Part shown: positions 1 through 8,850 of the stretch, one piece after another
Layout of the letters: the number at the start of each line of letters is the position of its first letter
How positions within the stretch are numbered: position 1 is the first letter of the stretch
Source: Siphonodentalium dalli
Lineage: Eukaryota > Mollusca > Scaphopoda > Gadilida > Siphonodentaliidae
Reading direction: 5' to 3'
Length of the DNA stretch: 64,000 nt
Assembly: GCA_032622095.1 (NCBI GenBank)
Contig: CP136067.1
Span: forward strand, 94,044,707 to 94,108,706
Notes under the pieces: generated by a model
Seen by the model: only the letters and a program-made list of their open reading frames with translations
Databases searched by the model: none
Told to the model about the DNA's origin: nothing
Translations under genes and position numbers: made by a program

Positions 1-307
1 TTGGGACAGACATTCTACCGATATGGTTTATGACTAAGCATTGTTTGTGTGCATTTTATTTTATTACAAATTTGGTATAGTTGGCCACCGAAATTCAGAA
101 TTTTTCGATACCAACTGCCATCATAGACGCCATCTTGGATTACAGAAAATGCTCAAAGCAGATTTTAGCGAATTTTGGATATGTTATAGGGGATATATTC
201 CTCTTCAAAATGGAATAGAAACCAACTTAGTCCAAATTTATTCTAGGTTGACCCTAAAATTTTAGTTTATCGACCACACTAATAATGAGACCTTCCATAA
301 TACTCAC
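1..307. other. TUT1 intron 4, left edge of window
   Basis: This segment follows the splice donor of TUT1 exon 4 (minus-strand GTGAGTA at 301-307) and runs to the window edge. I read both strands for the next expected piece of the nucleotidyltransferase core (an FGSS-type motif) and did not find it. No repeat family seen elsewhere in the window is recognisable here. Confidence 0.6.
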
Positions 308-422
308 AATCGAAATAGGGAGACAATACTTTTATGAGGCCGACACAAATCATCTCCCTTTGTTGGTAGTCTGCTTCTGTTAGTTTGAGGGTGTCGTACA
401 GTAACTTCATCTGTGATATCAC
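308..422 (-). CDS. TUT1: TUT1 coding exon 4 (start of poly(A) polymerase/TUTase core), last exon in window
   Basis: This is a 115-nt exon between a minus-strand acceptor (tatacag next to 422) and a GTGAGTA donor. It is read in phase 0 after exon 3 and ends with one extra base. It encodes VISQMKLLYDTLKLTEADYQ followed by QREMICVGLIKVLSPYFD. The pattern QM-L-LT-D-R-C-L--V---F matches the helical segment that precedes the catalytic FGSS region in TUT1/Star-PAP proteins. The catalytic aspartates, PAP-associated domain and C-terminal region must lie to the left of the window. The assignment comes from the pattern and from phase agreement with exon 3; I could not run an alignment. Confidence 0.75.
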
Positions 423-453
423 CTGTATACAGAATTACAAATGGTACGGTTAG

Positions 454-852
454 TTAACCCTTTACCCAACAAACCGCCAAAACCGGCCAAATAAAGCTTC
501 AACAGCCTAAAATATCTTCGGTCTGTCTCAATAGAACCATACACATATGGATATCATTGGAACCGGCTCCTTGACCACATTGTGATCGTTACAGTTATGC
601 CCTGTGCCAATGCATTCTCTTATATATGCGAGTCGACCATAGGTCGCCTCGCATATATAAGAGAATGCATTGGCCTAAAAAAAATCTTTTTTTAACACTT
701 TTTACCATTTTTTCTTACATTCTTTAACAATTTTATAATTTTTAATGTGTTAAGCCAATGCATTCTCTTATATATGCGAGGCGACCTATGGTCGACTCGC
801 ATATATAAGAGAATGCATTGGCACAGGGCCCTTCTGTTGGGTAAAGGGTTAA
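454..852 (-). mobile_element. TTAA-ended twin-palindrome MITE, copy A (in TUT1 intron 3)
   Basis: The element runs from TTAACCCTTTACCCAACA to its inverse, TTAA included at both ends (399 bp). One side is a unique arm of about 140 bp. The other holds two near-perfect 69-bp palindromes (arm GCCAATGCATTCTCTTATAT) separated by an AT-rich spacer of about 85 bp. Three other copies are at 2737-3136, 6846-7236 and 35682-36077. This copy is inverted relative to the other three. TTAA termini suggest piggyBac- or Kolobok-type mobilisation, which is inference. No coding capacity is present. Confidence 0.85.
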
Positions 853-873
853 ACCGATAACTGGTTACTCGAC

Positions 874-1245
874 TGTTAACGCTTTCTATACTAAATGGAT
901 TCCTTCATCAGTTATGAAAGTAATTGCTGAATATAGGGTTGAAACTTTTATTGGTCAAAGGTTTGGCCAAATATAATTTTATTTTCCCTTTTTCGAAAAA
1001 AATATTTTCAATGGCCACTGACAGCGTGAACCATTTAAAAGTCCTAGCAAATGAAGAAGAGAGTATAACATTCAAATGCTTAGCTTTCTGTAATAAATGG
1101 AATCTCCTAACCAGTTATAAATATATACATTGGAATGGTCTATAATTCATTTGGAGGTTGTTAAGGATATATGAGAAGACGACAGCTAGACGAAATGATA
1201 ATACAAGTGCAGAAGAATTCATATTCATTAGCGGGAAATGTTCAG
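874..1245 (+). repeat. Intron segment with a diverged copy at 2280-2446
   Basis: Two blocks here (about 874-916 and 1106-1245) recur in the same order and orientation at 2280-2446, where the intervening 190 bp are missing. A shared landmark is TACATTGGAATGGTCTAT, followed later by GATAATACAAGTGCAGAA. The copies lie on either side of TUT1 exon 3, so an old rearranged duplication around that exon is likely. I see no coding signal. Confidence 0.6.
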
Positions 1246-1382
1246 ATAATAAGTTGAACAAATGACCTATGGTTGAACTTATTATATGAACATTTCCTAT
1301 GGGAACTAATGTACTCGTCAATGAGTATTTGGTATAGAAAAGGTTAAAATGGAACTAAATTGGTTCAAGATAAGAAACTCAC

Positions 1383-1640
1383 CGAGGACCCAGCAGATAT
1401 CTTCTTGAGTAGTTCCTTGTGTTTGGTGTCTTGATTTGATGTCCCATCACCATCCATGATCCCGGATGTTCCTGGTACGGCAGTTCCCTGGTTATCAGGC
1501 GGCTTCTGTCGTTTCTGAGAATCTGATTTCCGCTCTTTGACTTTCACCGTCAGTTTGTTTCCATCGAGCATGTGCTGCTTCTCGTTCAGACACTTTTCTG
1601 AGGATGAATCTGAGTCGAATTCGATAATTGCAAAGTAACC
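1383..1640 (-). CDS. TUT1: TUT1 coding exon 3 (second half of RRM and linker)
   Basis: This is a 258-nt, phase 0-0 exon. The acceptor reads CTTTTGCTTGCAG next to 1640 and the donor is GTGAGT at 1377-1382. It starts GYFAIIEFDSDSSSEKCL, which supplies RNP1 (GYFAIIEF) and the following helix. It continues with NEKQHMLDGNKLTVKVKER, the last RRM strand, and then a polar linker (KSDSQKRQKPPDN) ending KHKELLKKISAGSS. It joins exon 2 exactly at DREK/GYFAIIEF. Because its length is a multiple of three, skipping it would keep frame but remove RNP1. It is flanked by inverted copies of a 400-bp element (454-852 and 2737-3136), and a palindromic element lies about 25 bp upstream of its acceptor. Confidence 0.9.
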
Positions 1641-1664
1641 CTGCAAGCAAAAGGAACACACCAT

Positions 1665-2126
1665 ATGTGACCCGCCATATCAAATCCAGTCGGAAGTCGG
1701 GATTTTTTTACCCTGTGCCAATGCATTCTCTTATATATGCGAGTCGACCATAGGTCGCCTCGCATATATAAGAGAATGCATTGGCCTAACAATTTTTTAC
1801 AATTTTAATAATTTTTTCTTGTATTCTTTAACAATTTTATAATTTCACCCATACAGAGCCCCAGACAAACATGAGCAGACGACACTCTTCTATATGCTTC
1901 TATATATGTGTGGGGCTCCCTGCAGGGTAATGGATGTTTTTTTATTTTATGTCCTAAAAATTGTAAGAAACATTTATTTAAAAAACATGATAAAAAATTG
2001 TTAGGCCAATGCATTCTCTTAGATATGCGAGGCGACCTATGGTCGACTCGCATATATAAGAGAATGCATTGGCACAGGGTAAAAAATTCCCGACTTCCAA
2101 CTGGATTTGATATCGCGGGTCACATA
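1665..2126. mobile_element. Palindromic element with TA-flanked TGTGACCC termini, beside TUT1 exon 3 acceptor
   Basis: Inverted ends of about 50 bp (TGTGACCCGCCATATCAAAT at left, inverse at right) are flanked by TA on both sides. This fits a Tc1/mariner-type TA target-site duplication, though a 2-bp match is weak evidence. The inner part holds two copies of the same 69-bp palindrome (1719-1787 and 2004-2073) that occur in the TTAA-ended family, although the outer termini differ. It separates the true exon 3 acceptor from an older duplicate of that acceptor at 2163. Confidence 0.7.
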
Positions 2127-2127
2127 T

Positions 2128-2277
2128 ATTCATTGAGTCAAATTTGATGATTGCATAGTAGCCCTGCAAGCAAAGGAAGTGCACCATGTAGTTGTCAGGT
2201 CAAATTTGATGATTGCATCATAATTATGCAAGCAAAAGGAACACACCACATAGTCATCTGAGTCAGATTCAATGATC
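2128..2277 (-). repeat. Tandem partial copies of the TUT1 exon 3 / acceptor junction
   Basis: On the minus strand, three partial copies (spacing about 65 bp) of the exon 3 start plus its upstream splice acceptor precede the real exon. The copy starting at 2163 keeps the acceptor (TTTGCTTGCAG) and would read GYYAIIKFDS, close to the true GYFAIIEFDS. The next copy, near 2228, has lost the AG (TTGCAT). The third keeps only the segment reading IIESDSDD. Using the 2163 acceptor would run into the palindromic element and reach a stop after 62 codons, so it is most likely a decoy or relic. Confidence 0.8.
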
Positions 2278-2279
2278 AC

Positions 2280-2446
2280 TTTAACACTTTCTTTACTGGA
2301 TGGATTCTTTCATTCAGTTAAAAGAGTATACATTGGAATGGTCTATTATTCATCTGGAGGGATTTTCAGGAAATATAAGCAGACAATAGTTATCGAAACA
2401 GATAATACAAGTGCAGAAAAATTCTTATTCATTGGTGAGAAATGTA
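2280..2446 (+). repeat. Diverged copy of TUT1 intron 3 sequence
   Basis: Matches parts of 874-1245 in the same orientation, with about 190 bp missing between the two matching blocks. It sits directly beyond the exon 3 edge copies, so both probably come from one duplication event. No open frame of interest. Confidence 0.6.
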
Positions 2447-2573
2447 TATATAGGTTTACCATAGATTATTTTTCACATTTATTCTTCATCATAAGCAGAA
2501 CTAATAAAAAATTTCATTAGATTTTGTGTGTTGTTGTAACTGGAGATTTGGAAAAATGAATACATCTTTAATC

Positions 2574-2632
2574 CTTCCATGACTGTAGCTTCCTGAAATT
2601 TTGCAAAAACCCTGTGCCAGTGCATTCTCTTT
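2574..2632. repeat. Fragment of TTAACCCTTTC-type hairpin element
   Basis: Only one end of the hairpin family described at 61894-62099 is present here (CTTCCATGACTGTAGCTTCC followed by CCCTGTGCCAGTGCATTCTC). It is truncated before the second arm. Confidence 0.55.
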
Positions 2633-2736
2633 TTCATTTTTAGTATAGTTTCTCTATATACCTAAATTGGCAAATGATACAATGCATAATCCCAGTGCCC
2701 AGTGGGTGCACATCACTATCTTTACTATCTGGGAAC

Positions 2737-3136
2737 TTAACCCTTTACCCAACAGAAGGGCCCTGTGCCAATGCATTCTCTTATATATGCGAGTCGACCA
2801 TAGGTCGCCTCGCATATATAAGAGAATGCATTGGCTTAACACATTAAAAATTATAAAATTGTTAAAGAATGTAAGAAAAAATGGTAAAAAGTGTTAAAAA
2901 AAGATTTTTTTTAGGCCAATGCATTCTCTTATATATGCGAGGCGACCTATGGTCGACTCGCATATATAAGAGAATGCATTGGCACAGGGCATAACTGTAA
3001 CTAACACAATGTGGTCAAGGAGCCGGTTCCAATGATATCCATATTTGTATGGTTCTATTGAGACAGACCGAAGATATTTTAGGCTGTTGAAGCTTTATTT
3101 GGCCGGTTTTGGCCGGTTTGTTGGGTAAAGGGTTAA
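2737..3136 (+). mobile_element. TTAA-ended twin-palindrome MITE, copy B (in TUT1 intron 2)
   Basis: This is a 400-bp copy of the family described at 454-852, in the opposite orientation. TTAA is present at both ends, with both 69-bp palindromes and the unique arm. By eye it is nearly identical to copy A. Copies A and B therefore form a long inverted repeat around TUT1 exon 3. Confidence 0.88.
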
Positions 3137-3856
3137 ACCTGAGCCCAGAAATTTACCCTCTGGGGACCTCATTCTTCAAATGACCAGCACCATATTGGAG
3201 GCCTGATCACTATGCAACACTCCCTCATTGCTGCTGGATATATTCAGTCTTAATCAGGTCACCTCTCTGTTAGTTAACAGGTACATGGTGGTGAATCACA
3301 TGGTTTCGAGGTTGTTGAGTGGCACGCATTAAAAATGGCCGTGGCGAGCGCAATCGCACAAAAACATAATATATGAGGAACTGACACAACATACCCGGTA
3401 GCATTTTGACTGTTGCGATCATATGCTAGTTTATTTTTAAATTAAGTTGATAGCTTATCTGTTCTGAAATACTCTGTAGTTTTCTATAACATTCTGACCA
3501 AAGTTGCCAGTCAGAGGTTCGTGGAATACATACATCAAGGAAAATCCTTTAACTGACAACTTTGGTGAGAATGTTAGAGCAAACAACTGTGAGTTTGGGC
3601 ACAAATGAGATATCAGATTGTTTGAAAAATAGTATAGCACATGCTCGTAGCTGCCAAAATACTATGTAATGTGTCATATCCTAGTTTATTACCTTTTTCC
3701 TGGTTTCTGGTCATGTTTGTGATCGCCACAGCCATTTTGAATGTATGATACTCATCAAGTCAAAACAATGTGATTCCCCACCATGAGGTAATAAATTTGT
3801 ATACCACTCACCTTCAATAAGTAAGAATTGAGGAACATTTTCGAGCAATGACTAGG
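3137..3856. other. TUT1 intron 2, unannotated stretch
   Basis: Apart from a GGTGATTTGAGGAT-like scrap of the gaatgaggtcccc hairpin family near 3150-3185 and a short inverted pair around 3480-3570 (GTTGCCAGTCAGAGGTTC against its near inverse), nothing is recognisable. No coding signal on either strand. Confidence 0.5.
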
Positions 3857-4710
3857 TTTACTCTCCCATATCTTATCTTAACTTCTCCCTATCTAGAACG
3901 ACTCTGTTTACTCCCCTGTATTTTATTTTAACTTTTCCCTATCGAGAACGACTCTATTTACTCTCCCATATCTTATCTTACCTTTTCCCTATTGAGTACG
4001 ACTGTTTACTCTCCCGTATCTTATCTTAACTTCTCCCTATCTAGAACGACTCTGTTTACTCCCCTGTATTTTATTTTAACTTTTCCCTATCGAGAACGAC
4101 TCTATTTACTCTCCCATATCTTATCTTACCTTTTCCCTATTGAGTACGACTGTTTACTCTCCCATATCTTATCTTACCTTTTCCCTATTGAGTACGACTG
4201 TTTACTCTCCCATATCTTATCTTACCTTTTCCCTATTGAGAACGACTCTGTTTACTCTCCCATATCATATCTTACCTTTTCCCTATCGAGAACGACTCTA
4301 TTTACTCTGCCGTATCTGATCTTACCTTTTCCCTATCGAGAACGACTCTATTTACTCTCCCATATCTTATCTTACCTTTTCCCTATCGAGAACGACTCTG
4401 TTTACTCTCCCATATCTTATCTTACCATTTCCCTATCGAGAACAACTGTTTACTCTGCCGTATCTTATCTTACCTTTTCCCTATCGAGAACGACTCTGTT
4501 TACTCTCCCATATCTTATCTTACCTTTTCCCTATCGAGTACGACTGTTTACTCTCCCATATCTTATCTTACCTTTTCCCTATCAAGTACGACTGTTTACT
4601 CTCCCATATCTTATCTTACCTTTTCCCTATCGAGTACGACTGTTTACTCTCCTATATCTTATCTTACCTTTTCCCTATCGAGAACAACTCTGTTTACTCT
4701 GCCGTATCTT
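3857..4710 (-). repeat. Minisatellite made from the TUT1 exon 2 / splice-donor junction
   Basis: About 17 units of 47-52 bp end at the genuine exon 2 boundary. On the minus strand each unit carries the last exon codons (…VVLDREK, core CTCGATAGGGAAAAG) followed directly by the donor GTAAGATAAGATA. Thirteen units, including the genuine one, keep the GT donor. Units 1, 2, 4 and 5 counting from 3857 have TT in its place. Units 1-3 and 4-6 are near-identical, so a block of three units was itself duplicated. Read on from exon 2, the first intronic unit meets a stop within three codons (V-R-stop). On the plus strand the array is open for 240 codons by chance, because no stop lies in the repeated unit; I do not treat that as a gene. 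Confidence 0.92.
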
Positions 4711-4858
4711 TTGAAGTACTCCCTCAGATGACCATCGGTGGTATTCTTCGAGAATCCTTTGACATAGACACTCGAGTTCTGGTATTTCTTCTTCCTATCA
4801 TAATCAGCTTTTCTACTCAGATGTTTCTTCCCTTTAATGTGGTCATTCATAACCAAGT
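4668..4858 (-). CDS. TUT1: TUT1 coding exon 2 (zinc-finger end and first half of RRM)
   Basis: This 191-nt exon follows a TTTTACAG acceptor and ends GAAAAG/GTAAGA. With one base from exon 1 it completes D-LVMNDHIKGKKH, the two histidines of a U1-type C2H2 finger (CxxCx12Hx5H), then a basic linker (LSRKADYDRKKKYQ). It continues with SSVYVKGFSKNTTDGHLREY, which is RRM strand 1/RNP2 (VYVKGF) and helix 1, and then FKRYGRVNRVVLDREK. This finger-then-RRM order is that of TUT1/Star-PAP. The 3' edge is the template of the adjoining minisatellite. Confidence 0.9.
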
Positions 4859-4907
4859 CTGTAAAATTTATGATATATTTCAATAATATATAAATACAGT
4901 AAAACCA

Positions 4908-5225
4908 AGCCTGAATTTAATGTGTCAGACATTTACAGAATGAGGTCCCCAGAGGGTGAATTTAGTGACGCTATCCCGCATATAGGGCTAGCATCACCAA
5001 ACTCACCCACTGGGAACATCATTCTGCTTAGGCCTCTTCTTCTGGGGAAGTATCTAGTTCTGTTTCTATATCCCCTAATTTTCAGAAGATAAAATGCATA
5101 ATCGATGGGTGAACATCACATCAACTTCAACTGAAGAATTTCAATCTGATCCTAGGTCTCTCAGCAGTTGAGGCCTAAGCAGAATGAGGTCCCCAGAATG
5201 TTAATTTGGTGATGCGAGCCCACTG
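4908..5225 (+). mobile_element. Double-hairpin MITE (gaatgaggtcccc family), truncated copy
   Basis: Begins with the family start (TGTGTCAGACATTTACAGAATG). The first palindromic arm (GAGGTCCCCAGAGGGTGAAT … inverse) is present, followed by the shared middle segment. It stops early in the second arm. The full form is described at 32462-32915. Confidence 0.75.
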
Positions 5226-6029
5226 TGAACCTAGGAAGTTTAGTGCCCATGGGATAAAGATCAATTCAGCAGTATTTCTATTTGTACTGGAGCAAAATGG
5301 TGTCAAATGGGCGATGGAGCATATTAAATTGGATAAGACCCTCAGGCGAACTGCTGGAAGTTTAAAATCAGAAAAATATCATGAACATTGTACATGTAAG
5401 AACATATCTCTGATTAATCAAGATTGTTCGTATTGGAAAAAAATTCTCAATATTTCCAATGACTTTGCATTCGTGTCATGTGAGAAATACAATGTATTAT
5501 AATTTACTGTCACATTGTTGGGAGGAATTGTATAAATCAGTGCAGCATGACAAAAACAGCGAGTTAGGCTAAAATTCATACAAAGGGTAATTTGAAAAAA
5601 TGTGAATCCCATGATTAAATCAAATCAAATTTAATCGGCAGCCAGATTCGCAAATCAAATCAAATATCAAAGCTTCATAGGGCCCTACTTGAAACCAATT
5701 TGTCCAATAAGCACTGATATCATATGAAGTAAAAAATATACTGAAGCATATGCAGAGAAGAACTACCGTACATCAAAAGTACAGTAATTTATAGTGTATC
5801 TTATAAACACTCAGATTCGGTAAGCACCTGTCCACTACCTCTTTTCTCTACAATATGAAATGCAGAAATAATAAACATGTATATAAGTAGGCCTAAACCT
5901 GTCGAGAGTAATGAATAATCACTGCATTTCGCATTTAATTCTCAGAATCATGGATGACGTTAAACATAATCTTAATTAACCATGGCATCAGGCACTAAAC
6001 AACCATTTATCTATGATATGAACACTCAC
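5226..6029. other. TUT1 intron 1, no recognisable content
   Basis: Read on both strands. A 98-codon open stretch on the plus strand around 5206-5502 has no recognisable motif and starts inside a repeat, so I do not call it. A short AT-rich direct repeat (AAATCAAAT) lies at 5625-5665. Confidence 0.5.
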
Positions 6030-6072
6030 CAGAAGATACAGATACATTACACACTTCACAAAAGAGAACCAT
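6030..6072 (-). CDS. TUT1: TUT1 coding exon 1 (start codon and zinc-finger cysteines)
   Basis: A 43-nt coding piece, ATG at 6072, reads MVLFCEVCNVSVSS and ends with one base before GTGAGTGTT. Joined to exon 2 it makes a complete finger: Cys5, Cys8, His21 and His27 (CxxC-x12-H-x5-H). The frame upstream of the ATG has a TAG five codons before it, which supports this start. It was found by looking for the missing CxxC half of the finger; both the phase and the zinc spacing fit. Confidence 0.85.
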
Positions 6073-6102
6073 CTTGTCTAATGTTCTCTAAGGTTCTACC
6101 TT
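6073..6102 (-). other. TUT1: TUT1 5' untranslated part of first coding exon
   Basis: Thirty bases upstream of the ATG there is a strong minus-strand acceptor (TTCTTTTTCATTTCAG). This implies that an additional non-coding exon, and the promoter, lie further right. I could not identify that exon. Confidence 0.55.
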
Positions 6103-6149
6103 CTGAAATGAAAAAGAATTTACATACAAAATTTGTCCTCTAAACCGGC

Positions 6150-7363
6150 TAGACTTTGTGCAGGATGTATGTATTCGCGGATGTATCTTCGCGGATGTAA
6201 ATTTATTGCAGTATGTAACTTTTATGACCGCATTAATTGCTTTTGGTATTTAGGTGAGAACAATGGCTGGGCTGGTATCGGGGTGTACTTTATCCAATTA
6301 GTAGATTTTTCGCCCGCCTTTAAAAGTTTTCTGATGTTGAATGAGAAACCTTCAGTGATAAGCCGCAGTTGTAATAATAAGGATTAGTTGTTTTAACGGA
6401 ATTCTGAGGTGGTGCATTCATGAAACCTTGGAAGGAATTATGAATAATTAGTCACCATAATAGGAAGCCATGGATTCACTTAGCCATTTAGATGTTTTAA
6501 TAATTCGAGGTCTAATTTATTTTAACAGATTTTTGAGGTGGTGAATGAAACCTTGTCGGAAATTATTGATAATGAGTCTCAAAATTGTCTGAAAATCATT
6601 CAGTGTTCAGCCGTTGTAGATTGGCGTCTGTCAGTAAATTAGTTTTTGTTAATGATATGTTTTTTTAATGATATGTTCATCGGAAACCAGTATTTTTTAA
6701 AGTTTACCACAGAATGTCATGAATGAAGTTCACACACCACTAAGCAATTGATTTCATTTGATTCAGAGATCAGCTCACTGAAAAGAGAGGAGGCTCAGCC
6801 AGTCAGTGATCACGCAGTTAGGACGATGGATGGAACTAGAATTGTTTAACCCTTTACCCAACAGAAGGGCCCTGTGCCAATGAATTCTCTTATATATGCG
6901 AGTCGACCATAGGTCGCCTCGCATATATAAGAGAATGCATTGGCTTAACACATTAAAAATTATAAAATTGTTAAAGAATGTAAGAAAAAATGGTAAAAAG
7001 TGTTAAAAAAAGATTTTTTTTAGGCCAATGCATTCTCTTATATATGCGAGGCGACCTATGGTCGACTCGCATATATAAGAGAATGCATTGGCACTGGGCA
7101 TAACTGTAACTATCACAATGTGGTCAAGGAGCCGGTTCCAATGATATCCATATTTGTATGGTTCTATTGAGACAGACCGAAGATATTTTAGGCTGTTGAA
7201 GCTTTATTTGGCCGGTTTTGTCGGGTAAAGGGTTAACAGTCTTCAAATAGAGGGAAAAAATCGAAAGCAATAATTAACGCGGTCATAAAAGTTACATACT
7301 GCAACAAAGGTACATCTGCGAAGCATGTACATCCACGAATACATACATCCTGCAAAAAGTCTA
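6150..7363. mobile_element. Inverted-repeat element interrupted by MITE copy C
   Basis: The ends at 6150-6245 and 7262-7363 are inverted copies of about 100 bp (TAGACTTTGTGCAGGATGTA at left, near inverse at right; both contain ATGTAACTTTTATGACCGC). A possible short flanking direct repeat CCTCTA is seen on both sides. The interior has no coding region and contains the 391-bp element at 6846-7236, which inserted later. Confidence 0.65.
6846..7236 (+). mobile_element. TTAA-ended twin-palindrome MITE, copy C
   Basis: A copy of the family described at 454-852, same orientation as copy B. TTAA at both ends, two palindromes and the unique arm are present. One palindrome arm has a point change (CCAATGAATTCTC), and a few bases of the unique arm near 7215 are missing. 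Confidence 0.88.
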
Positions 7364-7640
7364 ACCCCTCTAGTGCTGAAATAGTTATCTGGTTGAAGAC
7401 AGGCTACCATTGGCAACCGGTTGATGTATGATTAACTGGTTAACCGATATGTATTACACACACGAGATGCCAATGATATCGGTGATAGACTGCCAACAGT
7501 AGCTATTAAACATGTGTACTTTATCAATTTTGCCACAAACATTATCACTCTGACAAAGGCGTATACAATCGAAATTAAACGTGTTCAAAGTCAAAATCTG
7601 ATGCCAGATCAAAAGTCTTCCATGAGTTGCAAGATATATA

Positions 7641-8165
7641 TGTAACAGAACGAGAGAGAGAAGTGCGGGAGTCGCACCGAAAGTTGGCAGCACCCGGAAT
7701 CCCAAGCCGGTCACCCATCCAAGGACTAACCGGGCTCGACGTTGCTTAACTTCGGTGATCACACAAAGCGTCTAACAACCGTGACCAAGAGATCTAGACC
7801 TCTCGAGCAGAGAAGTCATCGGCCTTCTATATTTACAACGCGACTACTACACTACTCCCCCGTTCTTTTTGAGATTCACCGAATCTCACCCGAGTCCTCC
7901 CCCTGAGCGGTTGCATCATGACAGACTCCGAGGAGCGGACGAGCCCCCAGTGTAACAGAACGAGAGAGAGAGAAGAGCGGGAGTCACACCGAAAGTTGGC
8001 AGCACCCGGAATCCCAAGCCGGTCACCCATCCAAGGACTAACCGGGCTTGACGTTGCTTAACTTCGGTGATCACACAAAGCGTCTAATGACCGTGACCAA
8101 GAGATCTAGACCTCTCGAGCAGAGAAGTCATCGGCCTTCTATATTTACAACGCGACCGCTACATA
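7641..8165 (-). repeat. Two direct copies of a 5S rRNA-like repeat unit
   Basis: Two copies spaced 311 bp apart start at the shared GTAACAGAACGAGAGAGAG (7641 and 7951). Each contains on the minus strand a 5S rRNA-like 3' half (7688-7760 and 7999-8072): GAAGTTAAGCAACGTCGAGC, GGTTAGT, CTTGGATGGGTGACCG, CGGGTGCTG. The 5' half of 5S is not convincing. Between the copies is unique sequence (7859-7950). It could be a 5S-derived SINE (SINE3 type) or linked degenerate 5S genes; the missing 5' half argues against functional 5S genes. Confidence 0.7.
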
Positions 8166-8850
8166 TACATAGTCTGGCTTTGGCGGCTTAACATAAAATA
8201 TGCATGAAGTCGCCGTTGATGTTCCGATGTCCGGGATAACACGTGCACTGAGTTGTCGTCAAAGATCAATGCAGTCGTTGTCGATGCAGTACGGCCTGGT
8301 CATTTGACATCTACTGTCCGACTCACTACTTTTAGACGGTATCATGGATACTCAAGAAATGTGTAAATCGAATGTCTGGTGTATTTCCTTCTGCTCGAAG
8401 AATAACAAAATTCACAGAATGCAAACTCTGTTGAAGCTGATTTACATGCACAGGGTCTATACTTCTAACATTACCGAGTTTGAGTAATCTCAGTGATTGA
8501 AGTTCCAATGAACTTGCATCGATGTGGTGTTTCCAGGCAGTCAGACCCGTTTGCAGACTAATGACTAATTCTCAGCAATTTATTGTGTTCGAAAAGAAAG
8601 CACTATTTGTAGCTGATTATATAATTTTCATTTGTTAACTACATAAAGTTCATGAAACTTCATAATTGTGTTTAACTGTCATCAGTCTTCCTTATAGATG
8701 GCGCAATCTATTATGGATCCGGGCCAGCTCGTCCCAGTGCCAACTCGGTCTAGGCAGTTTTTGGGAGGAGCTGGACCGGCTTTAGTGGCCGAGTTGGATC
8801 GGGAATTAAAATTGTGGATATGAATTTCTAAAGTTAAGCAGGGTTTCCAC

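Noticed and set aside
41-265. 74-codon plus-strand frame at the window start
   Set aside because: No motif, and it lies within the intron of TUT1 on the opposite strand; typical of chance openness.
1495-1792. Overlapping open frames on the minus strand near TUT1 exon 3
   Set aside because: They lie in other frames of exon 3 or run into the palindromic element; only the frame reading GYFAIIEF fits RRM homology and splice phases.
3992-4714. A 240-codon open frame on the plus strand with repeated YLILPFPYR-type units, resembling a repeat protein
   Set aside because: It is the antisense of the exon 2/donor minisatellite. The openness follows from a stop-free repeat unit; unit lengths vary (47-52 bp) and there is no other coding evidence.
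7687-8072. Functional 5S rRNA genes
   Set aside because: Only the 3' half is conserved and even that has changes; the 5' half is not recognisable.
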